From Deinococcus roseus (GTDB taxonomy: Bacteria; Deinococcota; Deinococci; Deinococcales; Deinococcaceae), in the NCBI RefSeq assembly GCF_014646895.1, contig NZ_BMOD01000026.1, forward strand, positions 5,018 to 69,017: DNA of 64,000 nt, in the 5' to 3' direction. Below, piece by piece: positions 8,705 to 16,181 of this stretch. The notes beneath the pieces are model-generated. The model searched no databases and had not been told where the DNA came from. It saw nothing but the letters and a program-made list of their open reading frames with translations. The first letter of the stretch is position 1; each line of letters starts with the position of its first letter. A program made the position numbers and the translations under genes.

Positions 8705-9019
8705 ATGTCTGATTTGCAGATCACCATCAAGAACAACACAGAAGTGCAGCATTACGAGGCCCTGGTCAATGGAGAAGTGGTCGGTTTTGCCGAATACCGC
8801 CCGCTGGAACATGCGGTGATGTTCACGCACACCGAGGTGAATTCCAGCATGGAAGGCAAGGGTGTGGGAAGCACCCTGGTCCGTCAGGCCCTGGAAGAGA
8901 CCCGCGCATCTGGCAAATGGGTGATTCCCATGTGTCCTTTCGTGGTGGCTTTCATTCGCAGGCACCCGGAGTACCTGGATGCGGTCAAGCCACAGGACCG
9001 TGGGATTTTTGGGATCTGA
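8705..9019 (+). CDS. small GNAT-type N-acetyltransferase (YjdJ-like)
   Basis: A 104-residue protein of the short N-acetyltransferase group: GFAEYRPLEHAVMFTHTEV, then EGKGVGSTLVRQALEETRASG (the acetyl-CoA loop with GKGVG) and VIPMCPFVVAFIRRHPEY, a characteristic ending with a conserved Cys-Pro. Relatives are uncharacterised small acetyltransferases that may acetylate CoA-bound or protein amines. ATG 8705 is chosen because GGGAGGAGCAACC precedes it; an in-frame ATG at 8678 is weaker. Confidence 0.88.
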   Translation: MSDLQITIKNNTEVQHYEALVNGEVVGFAEYRPLEHAVMFTHTEVNSSMEGKGVGSTLVRQALEETRASGKWVIPMCPFVVAFIRRHPEYLDAVKPQDRGIFGI

Positions 9020-9076
9020 TCTGCGGCACTGCTGATCCGGCACACCTCTGGCAAAAACTCCCGCTACAATGGTTGC

Positions 9077-9493
9077 ATGCAATTTGTCCGTTTGCTGGTG
9101 GGCTGGGTGGTGATTGCCTTTTCTGCCCTGATGATGGTGGCTGCTTTCGGAGACCTTTTCGGAGGTCAACCTGCAGGGCGGGAAACCTCGGTGGGGGTGC
9201 TCTGGGGCATGGTGGTGTTCTTTGCCCTCACCCTGTATGGGGGCATCTGGCTGATCCGCTCCGGGAAACCCAACCTTGAGGTGCTGTCCCGCAAGGTGCT
9301 GGCTTTTGTGGAACAGGAAAAAGGCCGGGTCACCATTGCAGAGGTGGTGCTGCACTGCAACCTCAGTGTGGAGGTGGCCAAACGCATCATGGACCAGTTC
9401 ATCCGGGAAGGCATGGCCCGTCTGGAGGTCTCTGACCTGCTGCAGGAGGTCTACGTGTTCGAAGGCCTCTTGCCTGAGCCCGTGAAACTTTAA
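9077..9493 (+). CDS. two-TM membrane protein with C-terminal winged-helix-like domain
   Basis: 138 residues. Two hydrophobic segments (about residues 3-25 and 42-62) are followed by a cytoplasmic part that reads as a helix-turn-helix: GRVTIAEVVLHCNLSVEVAKRIMDQFIREGMARLEV. The pattern resembles small membrane-tethered winged-helix proteins, but the target is unknown. No family name is certain. It converges on the minus-strand gene ending at 9505. Confidence 0.75.
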   Translation: MQFVRLLVGWVVIAFSALMMVAAFGDLFGGQPAGRETSVGVLWGMVVFFALTLYGGIWLIRSGKPNLEVLSRKVLAFVEQEKGRVTIAEVVLHCNLSVEVAKRIMDQFIREGMARLEVSDLLQEVYVFEGLLPEPVKL

Positions 9494-9504
9494 CCTGTAA
9501 ACCC

Positions 9505-10239
9505 TCAGATGTGTTGCTTCAGGGCCTGGGCCAGACTCCATTCAAACCCTGCCAGGTCACTGAGGCCCTGCGGAGGATACCCCACTTTTTCGGCAATGTG
9601 GTCTCCGTACATGCAGGTGAACAGGGTGGGGAAGTGGGTGCTTTGCAGGTGGGGACGCAGCACCTCTGAGGTGTATTCCAGTTCTTCTGCAGAGAAGGTC
9701 AGGGGGATTTCGGCAAAACGCTGGGCCTGTCCTTCCTGATCCAGCATCTGTTGCAGGGTTTCTGGAGCGCCATGCTGCAGCATGTAAAAATGCCGGAAAG
9801 CATTTGAAAAGGCAGAACGCCGCAGGTTTTCCTGTTTGATATCTTCGCTGACCCACAGCATCACCGGAATCCAGTCCAGGTGGTATTTGGCCTGATTGAA
9901 CCTTGCGGAAGCATCGTTGAGGTAACGGTGGGTCCAGCCGCCTTTCACATCGTCCACCATCACCCAGCAGATCTTGCGGTCTGGGCGGTCTGGCAGCCGC
10001 GCATTCAGTTCTGCTGCGAAGTCCTGCAACCACCCATCTGCTCCAGCGGCAATCAGTTCATCCAGGCGTTCTGCCACATGCTCACGGGCCATGGGGTTGA
10101 GGGCCTGCAGGGGCAGGGTGGGCAGGCGCTCCGGGTGTCCGTCTATCATCAAATCCAGGTAGGCCTGGAAACGCTCCATCCCTCTGGGCACCTCGTAGAG
10201 GGCACGCTGTTTTTTCAGAAGGGGCACGGCTTCAATCAT
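9505..10239 (-). CDS. hypothetical protein, 244 aa
   Basis: I do not recognise this family. The protein is soluble, with Trp-rich blocks (DRKICWVMVDDVKGGWTHRY, YHLDWIPVMLWVSEDI) and a helical C-terminal part ending in LAQALKQHI. The central block may be a small alpha/beta domain. I chose ATG 10239 (MIEAVPLL) with a weak GGGAAC before it; an upstream in-frame ATG at 10275 has no ribosome site. It diverges from ruvX, with three TGCATA-type half-sites in the shared promoter region. Confidence 0.7.
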   Translation of the reverse strand: MIEAVPLLKKQRALYEVPRGMERFQAYLDLMIDGHPERLPTLPLQALNPMAREHVAERLDELIAAGADGWLQDFAAELNARLPDRPDRKICWVMVDDVKGGWTHRYLNDASARFNQAKYHLDWIPVMLWVSEDIKQENLRRSAFSNAFRHFYMLQHGAPETLQQMLDQEGQAQRFAEIPLTFSAEELEYTSEVLRPHLQSTHFPTLFTCMYGDHIAEKVGYPPQGLSDLAGFEWSLAQALKQHI

Positions 10240-10326
10240 GTTCCCAGTGTGACGGGAGAAACCCTGGTTTTGCATGGGCCGGGTGGCGGATGCTGGATGT
10301 GGTTTTGCATATTGTTCTGCATATTC

Positions 10327-10355
10327 TTGACATGGGCTGCATAACGTGCTATATT
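10327..10355 (+). promoter_or_regulatory. promoter of ruvX resembling the repeated small-RNA promoters
   Basis: TTGACA, 17 bases, TATATT. The spacer contains TGCATAACG, shared exactly with the element at 24783. Two more TGCATATT copies lie just upstream at 10306 and 10318. Confidence 0.7.
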
Positions 10356-10366
10356 AATCAACATAA

Positions 10367-10392
10367 GCGGCGAAAAGACCGCGATTTTTTTT
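10367..10392 (+). terminator. promoter-proximal terminator-like hairpin before ruvX
   Basis: GCGG-CGAAAAGA-CCGC followed by GATTTTTTTT, beginning about 5 bases after the predicted transcription start. This gives the same promoter-hairpin-T-tract order as the five repeats at 24-30 kb. Confidence 0.6.
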
Positions 10393-10415
10393 GCCCCAAA
10401 AACCCCGGAACCCTT

Positions 10416-10826
10416 ATGGCCGACACCCCTGCAAACCCCGACACCACCTACCTGGCTTTGGATGCCAGTCCAAAACGCATTGGTTTTGCGGTCAGCTATG
10501 GACGGCTGGCTTTTGGCCGGGGCTACCTGCACCGCCAGAAACTGCAAAACGATGTGGCTGCCGTTCAGGCCAAAATGCAGCAGGAGGAGGCCACCGAAGT
10601 GGTGATGGGGTTGCCCCTGCGCACCGATGGTCTGCCCAGCAAGCAGGCCCAGAGGGTTCGCGCGCTGGGACACGCCCTGCGTCAGGCTGGCGTGACGGTG
10701 CACTACCAGGACGAGCGCTTCACCACCATCAGCGCAGACGAGGACCTGAAAGGCCGTTTCCGGGCCAAGGGTGAACTTGATGAGGCCAGTGCTGTGCGCA
10801 TCCTGCAACTCTTTCTGGAAGATTGA
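10416..10826 (+). CDS. ruvX: RuvX/YqgF-family Holliday-junction resolvase-like nuclease
   Basis: 136 residues with the RNase-H-like fold motifs of YqgF: LALDASPKRIGFAVSYG (first acidic residue), VVMGLPLRTDG, HYQDERFTT (DER motif) and DEASAVRILQLFLED. The family is essential in many bacteria and acts in 16S rRNA 5'-end maturation and possibly junction resolution. The first motif has Ala-Ser where most members have Ala-Gly or Gly. The start at ATG 10416 (MADTP) has only a weak ribosome site; the open frame running back to 10290 overlaps the promoter and is not coding. Confidence 0.88.
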   Translation: MADTPANPDTTYLALDASPKRIGFAVSYGRLAFGRGYLHRQKLQNDVAAVQAKMQQEEATEVVMGLPLRTDGLPSKQAQRVRALGHALRQAGVTVHYQDERFTTISADEDLKGRFRAKGELDEASAVRILQLFLED

Positions 10827-10876
10827 CACCCACCATTTGCAGCCCTGAGCATCCAGCAGGTTAGAATACCTGACAC

Positions 10877-12061
10877 ATGCTTAGACAGGACTTCATTTAC
10901 CCCACCGGAATCTATCTGGACGGCAATTCTCTGGGCCTCGCCTCCCATGCCAGCCTGAAGGCCATTGAGCGCCGTTTGCAGGAGTGGCAACAGCAGGCGG
11001 TGAACGGCTGGGAATCCTGGTTTGGTCTGGCCGAAACCCTCAGTCCCACCCTGGCGAACCTGATGGGGGCTTTGCCAGAAGAGGTGATTGCCACGGGCAG
11101 CATCACCATGAATTTGCATGCTTTGCTGGCCACTTTTTACAAACCCACAGGGCAGCGCAGGCATCTGATGGCCACCAGCCTGGATTTTCCCAGTGACCTT
11201 TACGCCTTGCAATCCTGGGCAGAGCGGGAAGGGGCAGAACTGCGCCTGATTCCCTCCAGGGATGGCTACACCCTGGAAGAGGAAGACATCAGAGCTGCTT
11301 TTCAGGACGATGTGGCGCTGGTGCTGCTCCCCACGGTGCTGTACGCCAGTGGTCAGTTGCTGGACATCGGGCAGTACGCCAGCCTTGCCCGGGAGAAAGG
11401 CATTGTGCTGGGGGTGGATGCTGCGCACTCTGCAGGATCTGTGCCCCACCAGTTGCACGACTGGGGTGTGGATTTTGCGGTGTGGTGCAGCTACAAGTAC
11501 CTGAATGCAGGTCCGGGGGCTCCTGGCGGTCTTTTTGTGCACCAGAAGCACTTTGCAAAGCTGCCCGGACTGCGGGGGTGGTGGGGACACCAGAAATCCA
11601 GCACCTTCGAGATGCACCAGCATTTTACCCCGGAGCATGGAGCAGGGGCGTACCAGATCAGCACCCCCAGCATTCTGGCGCTGGCTGGCCTGGAAGGGGC
11701 ACTTGAGGCGTTCCAGAAAGTGGGCATGCAGGACATCCGGGCACGTTCGCTGGAGCTCACCGAACATTTCATGGCCCTGCTGGACCAGCACACCCCCGAA
11801 TTGAAAGTGGTGACCCCCAGAAAAGCAGAGCACCGGGGGGGGCATGTCAGCGTGCAGCACCCTGATGCCAGGCTGCTCAGTCTGGCGCTCAGAAGCAGGG
11901 GAATTGTGCCGGATTTCAGGACCCCGGATTTGTTGCGCATGGCTCCGGTGGCTTTTTACAACACCGAGGAGGAGCTGGAAAAGACCGTACTGGTGCTGAG
12001 GGAACTGCTGGACAGTGGCTCTTACCAGCAGTTCAGGCAGCAGGAAACCCGGGTGGTGTGA
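10877..12061 (+). CDS. kynU: kynureninase
   Basis: A 394-residue PLP enzyme. Diagnostic blocks are IYLDGNSLGL, VNGWESWFGLAETL, GSITMNLHALLATFY, LDFPSDLYALQSW, VDAAHSAGSVPHQLHDWGVDFAVWCSYKYLNAGPGAPGG (PLP Lys in SYKYLN) and LRGWWGH. It cleaves L-kynurenine to anthranilate and alanine in tryptophan degradation. No other kynurenine-pathway gene (KynA, KynB) is near. The ATG lies 50 bases after ruvX, so read-through is possible, although a TAGAAT-like -10 at about 10863 could start a leaderless transcript. Confidence 0.93.
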   Translation: MLRQDFIYPTGIYLDGNSLGLASHASLKAIERRLQEWQQQAVNGWESWFGLAETLSPTLANLMGALPEEVIATGSITMNLHALLATFYKPTGQRRHLMATSLDFPSDLYALQSWAEREGAELRLIPSRDGYTLEEEDIRAAFQDDVALVLLPTVLYASGQLLDIGQYASLAREKGIVLGVDAAHSAGSVPHQLHDWGVDFAVWCSYKYLNAGPGAPGGLFVHQKHFAKLPGLRGWWGHQKSSTFEMHQHFTPEHGAGAYQISTPSILALAGLEGALEAFQKVGMQDIRARSLELTEHFMALLDQHTPELKVVTPRKAEHRGGHVSVQHPDARLLSLALRSRGIVPDFRTPDLLRMAPVAFYNTEEELEKTVLVLRELLDSGSYQQFRQQETRVV

Positions 12062-12184
12062 GCGATTTTCTGAAGCCAAACTGAGCATGTTTGAGCAAGC
12101 TGTACAGAAAATCTAAAGGGTCAGGAATTTCCCGTATTGGAGGGCATTTTTGGTATTCGGGAAAAAGCGTTTTTGACGTGTGGA

Positions 12185-12214
12185 TTGACGTTAAAGGGCT
12201 TTTTTTGTCATACT
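12185..12214 (+). promoter_or_regulatory. promoter of the subtilase lipoprotein gene
   Basis: TTGACG, 18 bases, CATACT. Transcription from it would start near 12221 and make a leader of about 200 nt. Confidence 0.65.
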
Positions 12215-12220
12215 TAGGGC

Positions 12221-12420
12221 AGATCAGCACAGAGCCAAACCCTCTGCCTGATAGAGACGTTGAAACCTTTCCTGTATGCGGGCACCTGGGAAGGGTGGAG
12301 TCAGTGGTGCGACCGGCTATTGGCCGCCGCAGTGATGTTTGAAAACATCACCGTGGCTTGCATGCATCTGCTTTGCGGATGCCCTCTCTCGAATCTCGGG
12401 AGCCTAGGAGGGACGTGACC
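12221..12420 (+). promoter_or_regulatory. highly structured 200-nt leader, possible riboswitch
   Basis: Four strong hairpins are packed head to tail. The first spans 12223-12252 (ATCAG/CTGAT and CAGAG/CTCTG). The second has its core GTGATGTT/AACATCAC at 12332-12351 and is extendable to 12326-12357. The third spans 12364-12382 (GCATCTGC/GCGGATGC, loop TTT). The fourth spans 12386-12402 (CTCTCGA/TCGGGAG). The AGGAGG ribosome site follows four bases later. I could not match it to c-di-GMP, c-di-AMP, cobalamin, SAM or manganese riboswitches by eye. It clearly can form RNA structure that could gate the ribosome site. Confidence 0.55.
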
Positions 12421-13551
12421 ATGTCACACACTTCTGTTCTGAAACGCCTGACCCTTTTCACCACCTTGCTGCTGACCCTGGCCTCTTGCAGTCAGACCCC
12501 TGCTCCTGTGGCTGCCCCTGAAACCCACACTGAAATTCAGAGCCCTGACATCAGCAAACTCGGGGCTGCCGACGTGTTTGATGTCACCCTGGCCGACAAA
12601 AGCACCTATCAAACCAATGGAGTGACCTGGTGGAACCAGGGCGTGGTCTGGTGGAACCAGGGTCTGGGCTGGTGGATCAGTGCCGTCAAATGGTGGATTG
12701 GAGGCATCGGCTGGTGGATCGAAGGGGTTTTCCAGCCTGCTCCTGAGAATTCCAATGCTTTCAAAATGATCAAACTGGACAAAGCCCAGGCGCTGGCCCC
12801 CAATCTGGGTCTGAATGTGAATGTGGCCCTGATTGACACAGGTGTGGACTTCAACCACCCCATGCTGCAAGGTGGAGTGAAATCTGCCTGGGATTACCTG
12901 GACTGGGACAACAACGCCAGTGAAGAAGGCTCTGACAGTGATGTTGCCTACGGCCACGGCACTGCAGTGGCAGGTCTGATCCGGCAAATTGCCCCCAGAG
13001 CCAACATCCAGGTGTACCGCGTGATCAATGAAGACGGCTCGGGCCGCTCCAGAGATGTGGCCAAAGCCATCTATGATGCCACCAACAACGGGGCGCAGGT
13101 CATCAACCTGAGTGTTGGCACCGATCAGCTCACCTCCAGTGTGTACACCGCCATGCTCTACGCTGCCAGCAAGAAAGTACTGATGGTGGCCTCTGGAGGC
13201 AACGATGGCGCCAGCAAACCCCTGGCTCCAGCCCTGCAATTTGGCAGCGATCCGCTGCTGGACCTCTCCGGCCTCAGCGTGGGCAGTGTGAACCAGGATG
13301 GCAGCAGTGTCAGCTGGAACAACCAGGGCAATGAAATCCTGGCCCCCGGTGTCAACATGTTCAGCGCCTATCCTGGAGGGCGTGTGGTGCTTGCCACGGG
13401 CAGCAGCTTCAGTGCTCCGGTGGTCACAGGTGCCCTGGCCCTGGCCCTCGGCGAAAAAGCCAACAGCTGGAAACTCACCACCCTGATGGAATCCACCAGC
13501 ACCAATCGCCTGCTGAACATGGAAGCTTTCCTGAAGCAGGCCCTCAGGTAA
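12421..13551 (+). CDS. lipoprotein S8 (subtilisin-family) protease with Trp-pair repeats
   Basis: A 376-residue secreted protease. The signal peptide ends in a lipobox (LTLASC, Cys23). The catalytic triad is intact: D139 in IDTGVD, H179 in YGHGTAVAG and S329 in GSSFSAP. Between the lipobox and the protease domain lies a striking heptad repeat with Trp-Trp at residues 70-71, 77-78, 84-85, 91-92 and 98-99 (GVTWWNQ, GVVWWNQ, GLGWWIS, AVKWWIG, GIGWWIE). In the family this region corresponds to a short propeptide, so the repeat may be an inhibitory or membrane-binding pro-region. ATG 12421 has AGGAGGG upstream; the frame opens at 12358 inside the leader hairpins. It stands alone and is followed by a terminator. 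Confidence 0.9.
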   Translation: MSHTSVLKRLTLFTTLLLTLASCSQTPAPVAAPETHTEIQSPDISKLGAADVFDVTLADKSTYQTNGVTWWNQGVVWWNQGLGWWISAVKWWIGGIGWWIEGVFQPAPENSNAFKMIKLDKAQALAPNLGLNVNVALIDTGVDFNHPMLQGGVKSAWDYLDWDNNASEEGSDSDVAYGHGTAVAGLIRQIAPRANIQVYRVINEDGSGRSRDVAKAIYDATNNGAQVINLSVGTDQLTSSVYTAMLYAASKKVLMVASGGNDGASKPLAPALQFGSDPLLDLSGLSVGSVNQDGSSVSWNNQGNEILAPGVNMFSAYPGGRVVLATGSSFSAPVVTGALALALGEKANSWKLTTLMESTSTNRLLNMEAFLKQALR

Positions 13552-13559
13552 AACCCACC

Positions 13560-13594
13560 TTTCCCACGGGGAGCAGAGGTCTTCCCGTGGGAAA
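13560..13594 (+). terminator. terminator after the subtilase gene
   Basis: TTTCCCACGGG / CCCGTGGGAA stem with a 13-base loop. The T-tract is poor (TCCATTT). Directly behind it TTCAGCATTCCG is repeated twice in tandem (13602-13625). Confidence 0.6.
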
Positions 13595-13716
13595 TCCATT
13601 TCAGCATTCCGTTCAGCATTCCGTTTGCAGGTCAGACCACAGCATCCACCCCCAGCACAGGGAAGCCCTCCCCCAAAAGTGGTTAAATAGAACAAAGCCA
13701 ACACAAAAGGGTGCCC

Positions 13717-16104
13717 ATGCCTGACCTCAACCCCTCCAATGTCAGAACCCCCAAACGCCTGCTGGAAGAAGCCCGGCTTTTTGCAGATGAGGACGACGAA
13801 AAGGCTGCAGCCCTGTTTGAACAGGCCGCTGTGCGGGCCAGGCTGTACCGCGATCAGGAGACCCTGGCAGATGCCCTCAATGGCATGGCCAAACTGGAAC
13901 ACAAACGCGGAGACAGCCATTCTGCGCTTTTTCATTTGCAGGAGGCCCGCGAAATCCGTCACATGCTGGGAGATTTGCGTGGAGAGGCTGGACTGCTCTG
14001 CAACATTGGCTCCCTGTACACCGACCTGGGAAACTTCAACACAGCCCTGGATTACCTGTTGCAAGCAGAAACCATTGCAGGAGGAAATGGAGATGTGCTT
14101 TCGGCCAGCATCTCCACCAACCTGGCCCGGGTTTACGATGACCTGAATGACCTGACCAGTGCAGAGCAGAATTACCAGAAGGCCCTGCAGATTGTGCGCA
14201 GCATCGGACACCCCATGGGAGAGGCCATCCTCAGCACCAACTATGGAGAGTTTCAGCTCAGGCGGGGCAGGCTTGATCAGGCCGAACAGCTGCTGTGTGC
14301 CGCACTGGACCTCACGGCCAGAAAGAGCTTCATTGCTGCCGAAGCCCTGAGGCACCTGGGGGTGCTGTACCGCCAGCGTGGAGCCGTGCAGGAGGCCCTG
14401 GTGGCTTTTCATGATGCCATCAATCTGGCCCGCACCAGCGAGGACCTGGACATCCTGGTGGAGGTGCTGATCAATGAAGCCGAAACCCACCTGCAGGAAC
14501 AGCACCTCACCCTGGCCGCCGATGTGCTCTTTGAAGCCGAAGAACTGGCACGGGGCAGCAGCAGAAAGCGGGCCCTCGCCAGGATTCTGGCCCTGTCCTC
14601 ACAGGTGCAGGAGCAAGAAGGGCGCATTGCCCAGGCCCTGCAAACGGCCCGGGAATCCCACCAGCTGGAATCCCAGGTCCTGAAAGCCGAAGCAGAGCAG
14701 CGCACCCGTCAGCTTGCCACCCAGCATGAACTGGAACGGGCCAGAACCGAACTGGACCAGCAGCGCAGCCGTTACGAAACCGAACGCCTCGCCAAGGAAA
14801 AGATGGAACGGGAATCTTCAGAGCGCCTGAAGGAACTGGAACGCAAAGCGCTTTACGATGCCCTGACCGGACTGCCCAACCGCCTGCTGCTGGCCGACCG
14901 TTTCCGGGTGGCCCTGGAACACGCCTCCCGCACCGGAACGCGTCTGGCCCTGGGGGTGCTGGACCTCAACAAATTCAAGACCATCAACGACACCCTGGGG
15001 CACCATGTCGGGGATGAACTGCTGATCGAGGTGGCGAGGCGTCTGGAACCCATCTTGCGGGCAGAAGACACCGTGGCCCGCACCGGGGGAGACGAATTTG
15101 TCTTCCTGATCCGTTCCATCACCGACACCGAAGCCGTGCTGGCGGTGGCCCGGCGCATCATGCAGGCCTTTGAGCCGATGTTCCACCTGTACCAGCACCA
15201 CCTGCATGTGGGACCCAGCATTGGGTTTGCGGAGTTTCCAGAAGACGCCCTGACCTACCAGGACCTCTTTGAAAAAGCCGACAAAGCCATGTACGAGGCC
15301 AAGGCCAAGGGCAGCGGGTTTGAATTGCACGGCATGCAATCCTCGGACCGCATGGCCCCCATCACCCTGGAAGCGGCCCTGCACCAGGCCCTCAGAAACG
15401 CAGAAATGGACGTGGTGTACCAGCCTTACTGCACTGCAGAAGGCCAGCCCAGAGGCGCAGAAGCGCTGCTCAGGTGGCACCATCCGGTGTTCGGGAATGT
15501 CTCCCCGCTGGAATTCCTGCCCATTGCGGAAAGCACAGGCCTGAGTGTGCCCATCGGAACCTGGGTGCTGCACAAAGCCTGCCAGGAAGCCGCCCATTGG
15601 CCTGGACGCACCCTCAGTGTGAATGTCTCCTCCCGGCAGTTCTCGCACCCGGAACTGTCTGTGGTGGTGCAGCAGGCCCTGGAAGCCAGTGGCCTCTCGC
15701 CGTCCCTCCTGCAACTGGAAATCAAGGAAGAACTGCTGGCCCGCCAGCTGGAACGCTCCCAGAGCCGCCTGACCGTGCTGGAAGACCTGGGGGTGCGCCT
15801 GTTCATCGATGACTTTGGGGAAGGGTTCACCAGCTTTACGGCCCTCAAAAACCATCCCATTCATGGGGTCAAGCTCCACCGTGCCCTGATTCAGAACCTG
15901 AACCCGGAGCGCAAGGGCAGCAAAGACGAAGCCTTGCTGGCCTCCGTGGTCCAGATGGCGCAGGCCCTGGAGCTGGAAGTGATCGCCAAGGGTGTGGAAA
16001 CCCAGTACCAGTGGGAATTCCTGACCCGACTTGGGGTCACTGCACTGCAGGGTTTTCTGTTCTCCAGACCTCTGGGGGCAGCAGAGATGGCGGGGCAGTT
16101 TTAA
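13717..16104 (+). CDS. TPR-GGDEF-EAL protein with intact GGDEF and degraded EAL
   Basis: 795 residues: tetratricopeptide repeats (about 20-310), a coiled coil (about 325-385), GGDEF (about 390-550) and EAL (about 560-790). The cyclase motif GGDEF (457-461) is intact, with DLNKFKTINDTLGHHVGD ahead of it, so c-di-GMP synthesis is likely. In the EAL domain, EAL (582-584), NVSS, LEIKEE and DDFG (698-699) are present, but the KxD motif reads KLH (719-721) and the catalytic Glu of EGVET is Lys758 (AKGVET). Phosphodiesterase activity is therefore doubtful; the domain may only bind c-di-GMP. ATG 13717 is preferred over GTG 13711. TPRs suggest a protein partner. No neighbouring receptor gene is evident. 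Confidence 0.88.
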   Translation: MPDLNPSNVRTPKRLLEEARLFADEDDEKAAALFEQAAVRARLYRDQETLADALNGMAKLEHKRGDSHSALFHLQEAREIRHMLGDLRGEAGLLCNIGSLYTDLGNFNTALDYLLQAETIAGGNGDVLSASISTNLARVYDDLNDLTSAEQNYQKALQIVRSIGHPMGEAILSTNYGEFQLRRGRLDQAEQLLCAALDLTARKSFIAAEALRHLGVLYRQRGAVQEALVAFHDAINLARTSEDLDILVEVLINEAETHLQEQHLTLAADVLFEAEELARGSSRKRALARILALSSQVQEQEGRIAQALQTARESHQLESQVLKAEAEQRTRQLATQHELERARTELDQQRSRYETERLAKEKMERESSERLKELERKALYDALTGLPNRLLLADRFRVALEHASRTGTRLALGVLDLNKFKTINDTLGHHVGDELLIEVARRLEPILRAEDTVARTGGDEFVFLIRSITDTEAVLAVARRIMQAFEPMFHLYQHHLHVGPSIGFAEFPEDALTYQDLFEKADKAMYEAKAKGSGFELHGMQSSDRMAPITLEAALHQALRNAEMDVVYQPYCTAEGQPRGAEALLRWHHPVFGNVSPLEFLPIAESTGLSVPIGTWVLHKACQEAAHWPGRTLSVNVSSRQFSHPELSVVVQQALEASGLSPSLLQLEIKEELLARQLERSQSRLTVLEDLGVRLFIDDFGEGFTSFTALKNHPIHGVKLHRALIQNLNPERKGSKDEALLASVVQMAQALELEVIAKGVETQYQWEFLTRLGVTALQGFLFSRPLGAAEMAGQF

Positions 16105-16138
16105 AGGCAGTTTTAAAGTCAGTGACCTGCAAGAGAAA

Positions 16139-16169
16139 GGGAACGGCTTTTCAACCCCGTTCCCCTTTT
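16139..16169. terminator. bidirectional terminator between convergent genes
   Basis: GGGAACGG / CCGTTCCC with CTTTT on the plus side. It serves the GGDEF-EAL gene and probably the penicillin-acylase gene. Before it GGCAGTTTTAAA is tandemly repeated (16095-16118) across the stop codon. Confidence 0.65.
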
Positions 16170-16181
16170 CATTCCTGAACT

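Noticed and set aside
10290..10415. Upstream extension of the ruvX frame
   Set aside because: It spans the promoter and hairpin, is Cys/His-rich and unlike any YqgF N-terminus.
12221..12420. Known c-di-GMP, cobalamin or manganese riboswitch
   Set aside because: The required conserved strings are absent by eye, so I call it only a structured leader.
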